A stretch of 64,000 nt of DNA from Microplitis mediator (taxonomy: Eukaryota > Arthropoda > Insecta > Hymenoptera > Braconidae). The notes beneath the pieces were generated by a model, which saw nothing but the letters and a program-made list of their open reading frames with translations, searched no databases and was not told the origin of the DNA. Positions 46,081 through 57,120 of the stretch are shown in pieces. The DNA is taken from positions 11,196,104 through 11,260,103 of the forward strand of contig NC_079976.1 of the NCBI RefSeq assembly GCF_029852145.1, written 5' to 3'. Position numbers and translations under genes: made by a program. Position 1 is the stretch's first letter; each line of letters starts with the position of its first letter.

Positions 46081-46485
46081 AATAGAATCTAAATTTTTGA
46101 ACTAATTGATGACGGTGTTTTTTTGAACGTTAGTGGGTTGAGAAAACAATTTATCAAACATTAATAAAATTTATCAATATTTAGTAAACGGCATACGTAG
46201 ATTAAATATTAGTAAACGTGTTTATGAAATATTAATAAATAGTTTATCAAATATTAATAAATACGGACATAAATACAAAAATAGGAAATAATTTTTGCAA
46301 GTCCAATTTTTTTAATAATTATTCCATAGCACTTTATTTCATATCTTTAATTATTATTTAAACAAGTATGAAAACAATTTATCAACTGTAACACGTCTAT
46401 CAGGCAGTATTTTAGGTTAAGAGCATATGACGCCAGAATACGCGTACTGTAAAAATTTCACATATCAATAATTAATACAAGTTTA

Positions 46486-48042
46486 CCCGGGAAAAACGTA
46501 TCATATATGGTCATGGATGGCCATATATGCATCATATAAGATCATATAAGATCATATATGACGATATACGGCCGTATATAGTTTTCTAGTAATTTTGTAC
46601 ATGACCATATATGACTATATAGAACTGTATATGACCATATATAAGCATTTATATTTATCGACTTATTCCATATATAGCTATAGATGGCCGTATATGATTA
46701 TGTGTATACATATAATGTCATATATAATCAAATACACTCATGCCATAAATCAAAGGCACAAAAAATTTTAGTAATTTTTTAGTGATTTATGCAAGTCTGT
46801 GACTTCGTGAAAAATAATCGTATCGAAAAAAAAAGCATTTTCTAGCTTGCAATCTCTAGTTTCGACGCATTTTAATCAAATTTTTTTTAGACCTTCAGCC
46901 ATTGCGCAAACATGAAAAATACCGCGAGACAAAAATTTTTTAAATTTTTTCTTTTTTTTGAGAGAGTCCACGGGCTGCGAAAATTTTTTTTTAGCTAAAC
47001 CAATACATAGGTCGGTTAGTAAATTTAATTAGCTTTAATTTGCATTTCTTTTGAGATTCGTACGATAACTTGTCGCTGAGATATCAGCCTTCAAACGAAA
47101 AATGATCTTTTTGAGTTTGATCATCGATATTTCAGGTACCAATGATCACACAGTAAATTTGAGGACGGCGTTGAAAACTTGAATAAATTCCATACAAGAC
47201 CCTTTCATCATTTTTTATGAAAAAAATTTGCTTTTATCCTTAACATCCATATGAAGTGACAAGACAAAAAAAAAAAAAAATTTCCAAAAAAGGTAAAAAA
47301 AAAAAAAATTTGCAGGGTTATTGGGGGTACATTAAGCTTAAAAAGTACCAGGCAACATTCTTTTTTATCGATATTTACAAAGTAGCTGTTGATTTACTGA
47401 AAAACCAAAAAAAGTCACTTTTTTGTACTCACATCATATGGATGTTAAGGATAAAAACAAATTTTTTTCATAAAAAATGATGAAAGGGTCTTGTATGGAA
47501 TTTATTCAAGTTTTCAACGGCGCCCTCAAATTTACTGTGTGATCATTGGTACCTGAAATATCGATGATCGAAGTCAAAAGGATCATTTTTCGTTTGAAGG
47601 CTGATATCTCAGCGACAAGTTGTCGTACGAATCTCAAAAAAATGCAAATTAAAGCTGATTAAATTTGCTAACCGATGTATTGGTTTAGCTAAAAAAATTT
47701 TTCGCAGCCTGTAGACTTTCTCAAAGAAAAGAAAAAGTTTTCATGTTTGCGCAATGGCTGAAGATCTAAAAAAAATTTGATTAAAATGCGTCGAAACTAG
47801 AGATTTCAAGCTACAAAATGCTTTTTTTTTCGATACGATTATTTTTTCACGAAGTTACAGCTTTGCAAAAATCATTAAAAAATTTCTAAAATTTTTCTGT
47901 TCCTTTAATTTATGGCATGAGTGTAGAATCAAAGTACATAGTTTATTATTTACTCATCCTTGATATTATATATGACCTTATATCATTTGGTCAGGCATAC
48001 AAAACCATATAGGGCCATATATAGTTTCCAAGTGGTTTCATA
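46486..48042. mobile_element. ATATATGGCCATATAT-word element, interrupted
   Basis: It starts CCCGGGAAAAACGTATC after TA and contains ATATATGGTCATGG, GGCCATATATGC and ATACGGCCGTATATAG words at 46500-46735 and 47955-48035. A family P palindrome splits it. The right terminus is either the CCCGGG at 48043 or lost to the next element. Confidence 0.55.
46735..47923. mobile_element. Palindromic TA-flanked element, family P, second copy
   Basis: The ends CACTCATGCCATAAAT and ATTTATGGCATGAGTG are flanked by TA. The arms match each other and the arms of 13044-16696 (for example cgatatttcaggtaccaatg against gtacctgaaatatcgatg). The left arm is shorter than the right by a deletion near the centre. Confidence 0.8.
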
Positions 48043-48068
48043 CCCGGGAAAAAAAATTTATACATAAT

Positions 48069-49785
48069 AGGGTGTTTCAAAATAAACATTTTTTTCTTTT
48101 TTTTTCAGGTCTTATGGTCTTAAAAGTTAGTCTTAGGTATAAAAAAAATCCTCCCAAAAGAGCACCTCGAAATCTCAATTCTACTGGGCTCAACGAATAT
48201 CCATTTTCTCATTCAAATTGCATGTAAAAAATATTTTTTTCGAAAATCAAAGTACATAGTCTTGTAGGAAATTGAATTCTTTACAAAAAAGCCTCTAAGT
48301 GTTTTCTTCGTACAACTAACAGAAAAAAAGTTATGAAGCTTGAAACAATAGTGAATTGAAAAGCTTAACGTAAAGATCATTTCCGGATTTTATTACGTGT
48401 ACATGTTTATACGGTGAATCTATATACTATGTTTAATCAGTAAGGTGTTTTAAAAAGATTTCTAAGATCTTACTTATTTTTTGTATAAATTAAAAAAAAA
48501 AATCGGTCTGTCAGTTGACCCTGCGGGCCAGCCCCAAAACTTCCCGCTGTTTTCGAGCTCGTTGAGCTCGAAAACATTATTGTGAATACATTTTCGAGCT
48601 CTTCGAGCTCGCAAATACTTTTGTATGCCATTGTTTTGTAAAAAACCATTTTTTAGCATTTCTTTCTCCCACGATATCTCGCGAACGAATTAACCGATTT
48701 TGATGGTTGAGGCGGCAATCGACGTGTTTTATCAAGTTCTAAAGCTGATCAAATTTTGAAATCGATTTATCGAGTCGTTTTTGAGAAATTTCGAAAAAAC
48801 CAAAAAAAAAAATTTTTTTGAATTCTTTCGTCAACGGTTTCTCTTGAACGAATGAACCGATTTCGATGGTTGAGGTGGCATTCGACGCGGCTTATAGAGT
48901 TTTAGAGCTGATTAGATTTTGGAATCAATCCATCGAGCAAATTAAAAGTTATCCAAATAAAACATTTTTGAAAAAATTTTATTTTCGAAATATCTCTGAA
49001 CGCACCCTACCGATTAAGTTCAAATTCTTACGGCCTCAAGACATTAACAAGCCGCGTCGAATGACACCTTAACGATCAAAATCGGTTCATCCGTTCAAGA
49101 GTTATGAATATTTACATACATACATACACTCGGACATCATCGTGAAATTAGTCAGGATAGCTTCCTAGGACCTCGAAATGTCGACATCTGATGGAAATTC
49201 GATTTTCGTAAATCGGACCGAAACCAATAACTTCCCGAATTTTGGAAAATTTACAATTTTCTTAGCGGGAAGTTAAAAATACTTTGTTTTTTTTTAATTA
49301 AAATATTTTTTCTTTTCGTATTTTTAAATTAAAAAGAAAGTTCTGTTCTGAAAGTAAGGAAAATTTTTTCCATGTGTTAAAAAAAAAATTGACGGTTAAC
49401 ATTAGTTCGGATGAAAAAACCTAAAGTTCTATCAAAAAACTGTTTGATATAATGAAAACATGAAGTTATACTATTTAATATAGTTTAAAGCTTCATAACG
49501 TTTTTTCTGTTAGTTCTCCAAAGAAAACACTTAGAAGCTTTTCTGTGGAGAATTCAATTTCCTACAAGACTATGCACTTCGATTCTCGAAAAACAAAATT
49601 TTGAATACTTTTATTTTCAAAAAAAAAAAATTTTTTTTACATGCAATTTGAATAGGAAAATGAATATTCGTTGAGCTCTTAGTAGAATTGAGATTTTGAG
49701 CTGCTCTTTTGGGAGGATTTTTTTTATATCTGACACTAACTTTTGAGACCATAAGAAAAGAAGTTTTTTTTTTTTGAAACACCTT
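48069..49785. mobile_element. Palindromic element, AGGGTGTTTC termini
   Basis: The ends AGGGTGTTTCAAAA and TTTTGAAACACCTT are inverses; the flanks AAT and AAT suggest a 3-bp duplication. The arms pair over about 300 bases (48069-48365 with 49440-49785). The loop contains a reverse AACTTCCCG-type repeat (48655-49276). The minus frame 49570-49782 only reflects the arm. Confidence 0.7.
48655..49276 (-). repeat. AACTTCCCG-type dispersed repeat, reverse
   Basis: On the minus strand it starts ttaacttcccgctaagaaaa and contains aaaccgatttcgatg-like phrases. The microsatellite site carries catacatacatacactcgg. Confidence 0.65.
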
Positions 49786-49920
49786 AATATATAATTATAT
49801 AAAATTTTATATAAATGTTTAGATATAATTAGATATGAGTTTTGGTTTGATCTAATTTTAAATAGTAATATATAATTTTATAAAGTTATATATAAAATAT
49901 ACTGTCATAAAAAAAAAAAT

Positions 49921-49995
49921 CCCGCCGATTCATGGACTTGAAACCCGGGTCCTTCTGGTTCGAAGTCTGATCTCTTATCCACTATGCTGGATCAC
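49921..49995 (-). tRNA. tRNA-like sequence (degenerate)
   Basis: On the minus strand CCAGCATAGTGGATAAGAGA (A-box), CAGACTTCGAACCAGAAGG (anticodon arm; CAGA-like and TTCGAA loop) and CCCGGGTTTCAAGTCC (B-box) lie in tRNA order. The A-box segment AGTGGATAAGA is shared with the copy at 21955. Confidence 0.5.
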
Positions 49996-49996
49996 A

Positions 49997-50607
49997 CATT
50001 TGACGGGAGAAGGTAATTGTATTTATTTGTATACAAATGAACTGAAGAAAATTAAAGACATCAATAAATGATTGATTTTGTTATTTCCATTGTATTAAAT
50101 TATATTATTGTTGATAGGGTAAAGAGACCAATAGCGGTATACCCACTAATAGCGAGGCGATAAAGACTTCTCTTGGTAAATTAAAAAAAATATGTACATT
50201 TATGAATGCGGTAATTTAAAAAATTTTATAGACTTTATAAAATTTTATAAATCATTCAAAAATCAGTTATTTCGAATAATCTTACATTATTTGATCGTAT
50301 CTAAATTATTTCACAAAATATTATGATTCACACTCCCGCACACCTTGAAATTCACTCAGAAATTGCCATTAGATAGAATTTCTTGGGCGCTGTAAGCAAC
50401 TTTGCCAAAGTAACACGTGTTTTTTCACTTTTGCTACTGTTTTAAGTGTTTTCATTCTACAAATTCATTAAAAAATTTTAAAAAGTGTCTCATTTTTATC
50501 CAATTTCTGCCAGTGTTCTAAAATAATGAAAAGAACATGCATAAACTGCCTGTTAAGTGTATTCTTCCCATCGTTTGACTTGGTTAACATCAAAATAAGC
50601 TAGAGGT
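49997..50607. other. AT-rich stretch, probable 5' region of the non-LTR element
   Basis: No coding signal is seen. The last about 100 bases before 50608 may be the leader of the retrotransposon. Confidence 0.3.
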
Positions 50608-51192
50608 ATGTCAAATAGGTTAGTCCCTGCCTCAGATAGCACCTCGTTAAATAGCTCTATTTCTTTCACATCATCTGCTCCTGTACAGAAAAAACGAGGC
50701 AGACCGCAGAAAATAGGCGCATCTTCTGAAAACTCCCAAACCAGTCCAGTCACCAAACAAGAAGTCAAACCTGTGAAAGCAAGGAAAAGGGCAAGAAGCG
50801 TTCACTCTCAAGACTCCTGGTTCACTACTTTTTTAAACCCACCAAAAAAATTACCGAAGCCAACTAGGCCCACTGAAAGGATGGAAGAATTAGTTACCAG
50901 AAATATTCCAGCGGAGATAGCATGGCTAGCCACGTCTCTAACAACCATGAGAAATGAAAATAAAAGCTTTCATAAAAATATGGACAATAAATCTCTGAAA
51001 TGGCACGTAAGCAAGAGGCTGCTGTTGAAAAAATTAAAACCGAAGTGTCTGACATTAAAAAAAGCTTCTCGAATCTGAATGCCGAAAATCTCATCTTTAA
51101 AAATTGGCTGGACAAAGTGGAGTCAGCTCTTGCTGTTGTGGGTAGCAGCACTGCAGAATTAGTTAAAGATGAAGTAAATAAACTCTCTCCTA
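50608..51192 (+). pseudogene. Non-LTR retrotransposon ORF1, first part
   Basis: The frame starts MSNRLVPASDSTS and is basic and Ser/Pro-rich (PVQKKRGRPQKIG, an AT-hook-like GRP motif). It then reads MEELVTRNIPAEIAWLATSL. After a frameshift near 50990 it continues MARKQEAAVEKIKTEVSDIK and FKNWLDKVESALAVVG, a coiled-coil segment as in LINE ORF1 proteins. It is cut at 51192 by the CCCGCATG-ended block and resumes at 62719. Confidence 0.7.
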
Positions 51193-51375
51193 CCCGCATG
51201 AAAAAATTTTATATGTGCAAAAATATACTTTAAAATATATGAATATTATAATGTGATATATTGCATAAAATATAAAAAAATATTTATATTTTTGCCGTAT
51301 TAATATATGATAATATATTGAACATGAAATGTCTCGCGACTAGTTTCCGGTGAGAATGATTTAACAATTAATTTT

Positions 51376-53107
51376 ATAATAGGGTTATGCTGCTACTCTG
51401 GTCATCCTTACAAAGGGCGCCACTGGAAGTAATAACGGCCTCCCAGAGCCGGATCTTAGATCATCAGGGTCGGTGTAAAATTGATTTGTAAGAGAAGGAA
51501 GAGGAAGGATAATTTATAATTAATTAATTTATTTCACAATTAACAATTTTAACCTTTATTTATTTAACCTTGACAATATTTATTTAAACCTTTATTTTAT
51601 AAACATATACCTCATTACCTTATTAAACCTTATAAACCTTTTATTATAAACCTTATTACCTTTTTATTATAAACTGTATTACCTTACTATAAACCTTATA
51701 ACCTTTTATAAACCTTTATAACCCAACGTCAAGTACCTTTGACAATCTCAAACAATAATTAATAAAGCCATTACCTTTGGCTGTTACACACACACTCACT
51801 AAGTCCCCTTGACTATAATACGCACACAACTTTTCTTAAACTATTATTTCCACGCGGTCATCAAGACCCTCGACGTGGCTAAAATCTAAAACTATTTCCC
51901 GCGCGGTCCCTTGGACCCTCTACGCGACTTTTACCTTAACAATTAATTCACGCGGTCACCTTGACCCTCTACGTGATAAAACCTTATTTACTTATCCATA
52001 ATTTTCCTAATTACACTATCCACACTCACACACTTTACAATATAAAAATTCATTACACCTATTTTCTGACTAAAATTAATTCCCATATAATTAATTATAA
52101 CGCTTTAAAATCACAAATCAATTAACAACAACTAATTTCTTATAAACGTTAACCTTTCTTTTATCAACAATTTTTGTTAAGCCAGTTTTAGGATTTAATT
52201 TATTTAACCGCTTAACATTTTATTCACTGACTCTATATCCAATACTCAAAACTTGAACACGTTTTACTTTACGACACATTTAACGTTCATTTCATTAATT
52301 GATTTTTATTTAGTTACTTAACTTAATTATAATTAATTTATTCTATTATTAATGACTAGATAATTTTGACTTGATCGCTATTGCTTTTCCGGCGAATGCC
52401 TTACACAAACTGCCTGAAAAATTCCAGAAGAATTTTCCGGCGATGCTTTATACAACCTGCCTGGAAATGACAAAGCTAATTATGTTGAGACCGATTTTCG
52501 ATTGAATATTTCACGAAAATAGACACGACAATACTTCGCGGACCCGACGTTTAATTATATGTTTAATTAATAAGTATTACGGCTTCCCTGTCTGTGATAT
52601 TCACAGAATACCTTTTACGATTTATGTTGAATTCTTTTCAGTCACTCGCCTCGTAACAGTTGTCCTGGTCCGGTATTTGTCCTGGTCCGCGTCTTGTCTC
52701 GTGGTTACTTGGTCCTCTCAGCTCAGTGCTTCCCGGTTGTAACTTTGGAAGTCTAGATGGTTGCCCGATCCTATTGACTCTGACCCTGGGTGCGTCTGGG
52801 TCGTCACCCAGTCTTGCCGACTCTGTCTTGAACGTCTGTTCAGTCTGCTCGTTCCGGTCACTACTCACTTTTTCGCTGTTGTCTTCTAGTTTTATTAATT
52901 CCGCTCGATTATTTTCGGCAATGATCGGAAAACTCTTCCTTAATTAATTATGATTGGGCCTAGCGTGAGAGTATTTTCAATGAGCGCGCCCGGCGACAAG
53001 TCGAAAAACTTAATCGAATGCTCATTTGGGGTTGCCGGTAGGGTAGGTGACTATCAGTGATAAATCACGATTTTGGTAAATAAAATTACCCAATTTACCC
53101 CGTTACA
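51376..53107. mobile_element. Solo LTR-like element, family 1, second complete copy
   Basis: It starts TATAATAGGGTTATG and ends ACCCCGTTACA; the flanks repeat attt (4 bp). It is 1732 bp. It shares gggcgccactggaagtaa and gcgcgcccggcgacaagtcg with the copy at 17304-19339, but most of the interior differs. No coding region is found; frames at 52638-52947 are likely chance. Confidence 0.75.
51722..51990. repeat. Array of mini-hairpins with covarying stems (second copy)
   Basis: The array reads GTCAA-gtacct-TTGAC, AGCCA-ttacctt-TGGCT, AGTC-CCCTT-GACT, GGTC-ATCAA-GACC, GGTCC-CTT-GGACC and GGTCA-CCT-TGACC. The loops keep CCT or CTT while the stems differ, as in the array at 17530-17905. Confidence 0.65.
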
Positions 53108-53111
53108 ATTT

Positions 53112-54735
53112 TGATAAATAATAATAATTCTAACAAGCAATTTTGTTAAGAATAATAAATTTTAACAAGTAATTTCGTTAAATAAACGTTTGATGAATTT
53201 ATTAGACCAAGCTCAATGCTGCTAATATCTTCAAAATATAGAGTACAACTGAATTTAGTAACACTTACAAAAATATCTTAGCGTTAAAACTTAAAAAACT
53301 AAGATTGAGGAAAAAAGGGGCGTGCTAGAAGGAAAAGCGGAAAGCCAAGGGTTATGATTGGAATGCGAAGGGCATGAGAAGGACTAGAGAAATGTGGAAG
53401 GGCGTGTCGTCGTGGGCGTATGGTGGAGTAGAAAGGGATCGAAAGGAAAGTGAAAGAGGATGAGCCGAGAGAGTGAGACACAAGAAAAATGGTGACAGGA
53501 TTCTTTTGGAAAGTAGACGAGTGCAATTTGGAACAGATGTCCGGACTGATTTATGATAGGGCTTAAATAATTCTAGGATAAGGAGCAAAGGAGTTGTAAA
53601 CATGGGACACGAAGTATTATACAAATTTTAAATTTAAACCTAATCCCTAAACAATAGAGCCGATGTTTGGCCGTTCACTTAAATAAAAAATCGGTCTCCC
53701 ACGATATCTCGCGAACGAATCGACCGATTTCGATGGTTGAGGCGGCAATCGACGCGTTTTATTAAGTTCTAGAGCTGATTAGATTTTGAAATCGAATGAT
53801 TCAATTTTTTTGTAGATATCCGAAAAAAACGCTTCTCACTATTTTTTCAATCAACGATATCTCGTAAACGCATGGATCGATTAAGACGGTTGAGGCAGCA
53901 ATCGACGTGTTTTATCAAGTTCTAAAGCTGATCAAATTTTGAAATTGATTTATCCAGTCGTTTTTGAGAAATTTCAAAAAAACCAAAAAAATTTTTTTTT
54001 TTAATTCTTTCGTCAACGGTTTCTATCGAACGAATGAACCGATTTTGATGGTTGAGGTAGCATTCGACGTGGCTTACAAAGTTTTAGAGCTGATTAGATT
54101 TTGGAATCAATCCATTAAGCAAATGAAAAGTTATCCAAATAAAATATTTTTGAAAAACTTTAATTTTTGAAATATCTCCTAACGCACGCTACCGATTAAG
54201 CTAAAATTTTTACAGCTTCAAGATATTAACAAGCCGCGTCGAATGACACCTCAAAGATCAAAATCGGTTCATCCGTTCAAAAGATACAGGTATTTACATA
54301 CATACGTACGTACATACATACACTCGGACATCATCGTGAAATTAGTCAGGATAGCTTCCTAGAACCTCAAAACGTCAAAATCTGATAGAAATTCGGTTTT
54401 TGCAAATCGGACCGAAACCAATAACTTCCCGAATTTTCGAAAATTTTCAATTTTCTTAGTAGGAAGTTAAAAATATTTAGACATAAAAATAAAATTTCAA
54501 CTCAATCCTAAACAGATGTTTAGCACAAGGTAAAATGAAAGAAGCTAATATAACAATAAAAATAAAAAATGCAAAATAAAAAAAGATGAGTAATTTCCAA
54601 TTTCCAGGGACAAATATTTTAAACTAAAAATACTAAAATATTATAAGAATATGTGTAAATTAAAATTAACTAAATATACGTAAAAATAATAAAATAAAAT
54701 AAGAATATTATTCCGCGACGGAACATACCACCCGC
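53112..54735 (-). mobile_element. Probable 3' LTR of BEL/Pao element, interrupted
   Basis: On the minus strand, pol ends just before a purine-rich aaggcgggtgg and TATGTTCCGTCGCGG, the usual polypurine tract and LTR start. The LTR-like DNA continues to lower coordinates and is split by an AACTTCCCG-type repeat at 53690-54470. The far end was not determined. Open frames at 53299-53624 are not recognised. Confidence 0.45.
53690..54470 (-). repeat. AACTTCCCG-type dispersed repeat, reverse
   Basis: It shares gatatctcgcgaacgaat, ggttgaggcggcaatcgacg and aggaagttaa with the copy at 48655-49276. The microsatellite site carries TACG and TACA tetranucleotides. Confidence 0.65.
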
Positions 54736-54758
54736 CTTGAACGGATCTGCGTTCAAAT

Positions 54759-54979
54759 AAATGTTGGTGAAGTCGCAGCTAGTCGAGGAGCAATGGGCAC
54801 ACGCGTTTGGTGCAGCTTTTGTATTCGCCGATGGAAGTCTTCACGGTAGCCACCCTGATGATGCCGTCTGCTCCGGGATGTACTGTGGTGATGCGCCCTA
54901 GCGCCCATTGAAGTGGAGGAAGATTTTCTTCCCCAATAAGCACCAGTGAACCAACCTGTAGATCGTTCGATATGTCGAG
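54759..54979 (-). pseudogene. pol: BEL/Pao pol C-terminal domain (DUF5641-like)
   Basis: In a frame shifted from the integrase the minus strand reads LQVGSLVLIGEENLPPLQWA, GRITTVHPGADGIIRVATVK and KRVCPLLLD. This is the chromo-like tail domain that ends BEL/Pao polyproteins, and it is almost directly followed by the polypurine tract. Confidence 0.8.
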
Positions 54980-57120
54980 TTACCTGCTTAGGGTTATGAG
55001 CTGCTGTAGGTATCCCCTGTGCCATCGCTTCCAAAAATGTTGCTTCAGCTGCTGAGCATGTTGCCAAGTTGATAGGCGATTAGATGGTATGTTGATGAGG
55101 TCGTTTTGAGGAAAGCTTGTCAGAGGGCCACCATTAAGGAAATGACCAGCGGTAAGGGAGAGCAGGTCATTTGGATCAGAGGACATAGGAGAGATAGGGC
55201 AGGAATTTACAATTGCTTCTATTTCAATAACGCAAGTCTCGAGCTGTTCAAATGTCAAAAGAGTATCACCAACTGTACGAATCAGATGGTGCTTATAAGA
55301 TTTTACGGCGGCCTCCCAGAGCCCACCTAAGTGAGGGGCATGAGGAGGAATAAAATGCCAAGTTATCCTTTCGGACGTAAGAAAACTTAATATGGAGCTC
55401 TTATGCTTCTCCAAGTTAAACAATGTTTGTAGCTCATTAAACTCACGGTTTGCTCCGACAAAATTTGTGGCATTATCCGAGTACATCTCGAGAGATTTTC
55501 CATGCCTTGAAAACAGTCTTCGGAGGCTGCCAATAAAAGCCTCAGTGGTGAGATCACTTACTAGTTCTAAGTGGACTGCTTTGGTTGACATGCATACGTA
55601 AATTGCAACATAAACCTTCAATCGGCTGCGATTGCGAAAGCGTTTTTCCTTTATGTACATGGGACCGCAGTAGCCGATTCCAACACGGAGGAAAGGACGG
55701 GAAGGGGTGACACGGGGTTCAGGCAGGATTCCCATGACGTGATCAGCGGCACACGGCTTTGCTCGAAAGCAGGTAATGCAACGATAGATAATTTTTCGCG
55801 TAATTTTGCGACCGTCTAAAGGAAAATACGTTTGGCGCACCAAGTATAGAGTGGCTTGAGTGCCAACATGCTTCAGCCACACGCGTTCTTCGGTTATGAT
55901 AAAACGCGTTATATAATGATGAGCTGGCAAGAGCAGGGGGTGTTGCTGCTCCTTACTTAGCAAGGAACGAGCCAGCCTTCCTCCTACTCTTAGAAGATCT
56001 TGCTCGTTGAGATAGGAATTTAACGGAATTAATTTACTATTTCCGGAAATTACTTCATTGTTTTTTAGTTGATTAATTTCTTTTAGGAAGGCTGAGCGCT
56101 GGGTAATCCTTATTATGAGATCATGAGCTTGTTGTAGCTCCTGTAAACTTAACCGATCAAATCTGCGATGATCTTTATGGCGAGCGTTATAAATAAAACG
56201 CATTAAGTAAGCCACAACCCGTTTTAATTTATAACTAGAGTGGTACTTTTCTAGCAGATCATTGAGTCCGCACTCTATTTTCATACAAAGCACGCAATCG
56301 GGAGCCACGGGCTTCATTTCTGGAATGTCGATTGAAGAGAGAGCCTCCTTTGGCCATCTGCTAGGTTCGTACTGCAGCCAGCTTGGGCCAGTCTGCCAGA
56401 TATTACTGGCAGCGAACTCGGCCGGAGTTTGTCCACGAGAAATAGAGTCCGCGGGATTGTCTTGTGAAGACACGTGGCGCCAATGGCAACGATTATAAAG
56501 CCTCTGAATCTCCGCCACTCGATTGGCGACGAAGGTTTTTAGTAAGGGAGGAGGGGTGTGTCCAATGAAGTGTGATAGTCCAGACCATAAGTAGACGTCC
56601 TTAATATCTAGCAATAGGGTTTTAATAGTTACATCATAGAGTCTGGAAAGTAATAAAGCAGCGCAGAGCTCTAATCGAGGTAATGATAGTGACGACACTG
56701 GGGCGACTCGTGATTTTGAGTAAACCAGATGAGTAAGAACATGCCCATCCTCATCGGTAGAGCGAGTGTACATACATGCTTCGTATGCTCGCTCGCTTGC
56801 GTCGCAAAATCCATGTAACTGGATATCGACTGCCCCCGAGGGAGCAACGCTGCGTTTAAAGCGCAGCCCTTCATTCATGGGCAGCTGGGCCCGAAATTGG
56901 GCCCATAGTAAGTGAATTGAGATCGGGATTGATTCATCCCAGGCTAGTCCAGCCTTCCACAAAAGTTGCATTATTATCTTAGCATAAGCGATTATAGGGC
57001 CAAGGAGGCCTAGTGGATCAAATATTTTTGCAATTTGTGATAAAATTGCACGCTTGGTAGTGGCCTCGGAAGCAGGCGCGCTAATAGTGTAGAAGAGTGT
57101 GTCGTCCCGAGGACATTACC
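54980..57120 (-). pseudogene. pol: BEL/Pao RNase H and integrase
   Basis: It continues from RT connection (LLWKAGLAWDESIP) into RNase H (HGFCDASERAYEACMY, LSLPRLELCAALLLSRL, SSQDNPADSISRGQ). The integrase zinc-binding domain follows (RFIITEERVWLKHVG, then IIYRCITCFRAKP). The core has the second and third catalytic residues (MYSDNATNFVGANREF, HLGGLWEAAVKSYKH), but the first position reads RVGIGYCGPMYI, with Gly where the family has Asp (codon at 55673-55675). The longest open stretch is 663 codons. A frameshift near 54980 separates the last domain. Confidence 0.85.

Larger units (their letters stand above)
48043..49996. mobile_element. CCCGGG-terminus element with tRNA-like sequence, left part
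   Basis: It starts CCCGGGAAAAAAAATTTA after TA and carries TATATAATTATATAAAATTT words at 49785-49905 on the far side of a nested palindrome. A reverse tRNA-like sequence is at 49921-49995. No right terminus was found before 50600. Confidence 0.45.

Noticed and set aside
50553..50768. 71-residue minus frame opposite ORF1
   Set aside because: It is antisense to the LINE ORF1 start, which has a better composition and a plausible continuation.
52638..52947. Overlapping frames of 76 and 95 codons on opposite strands
   Set aside because: Both lie inside the family 1 solo LTR, and neither has domain features.
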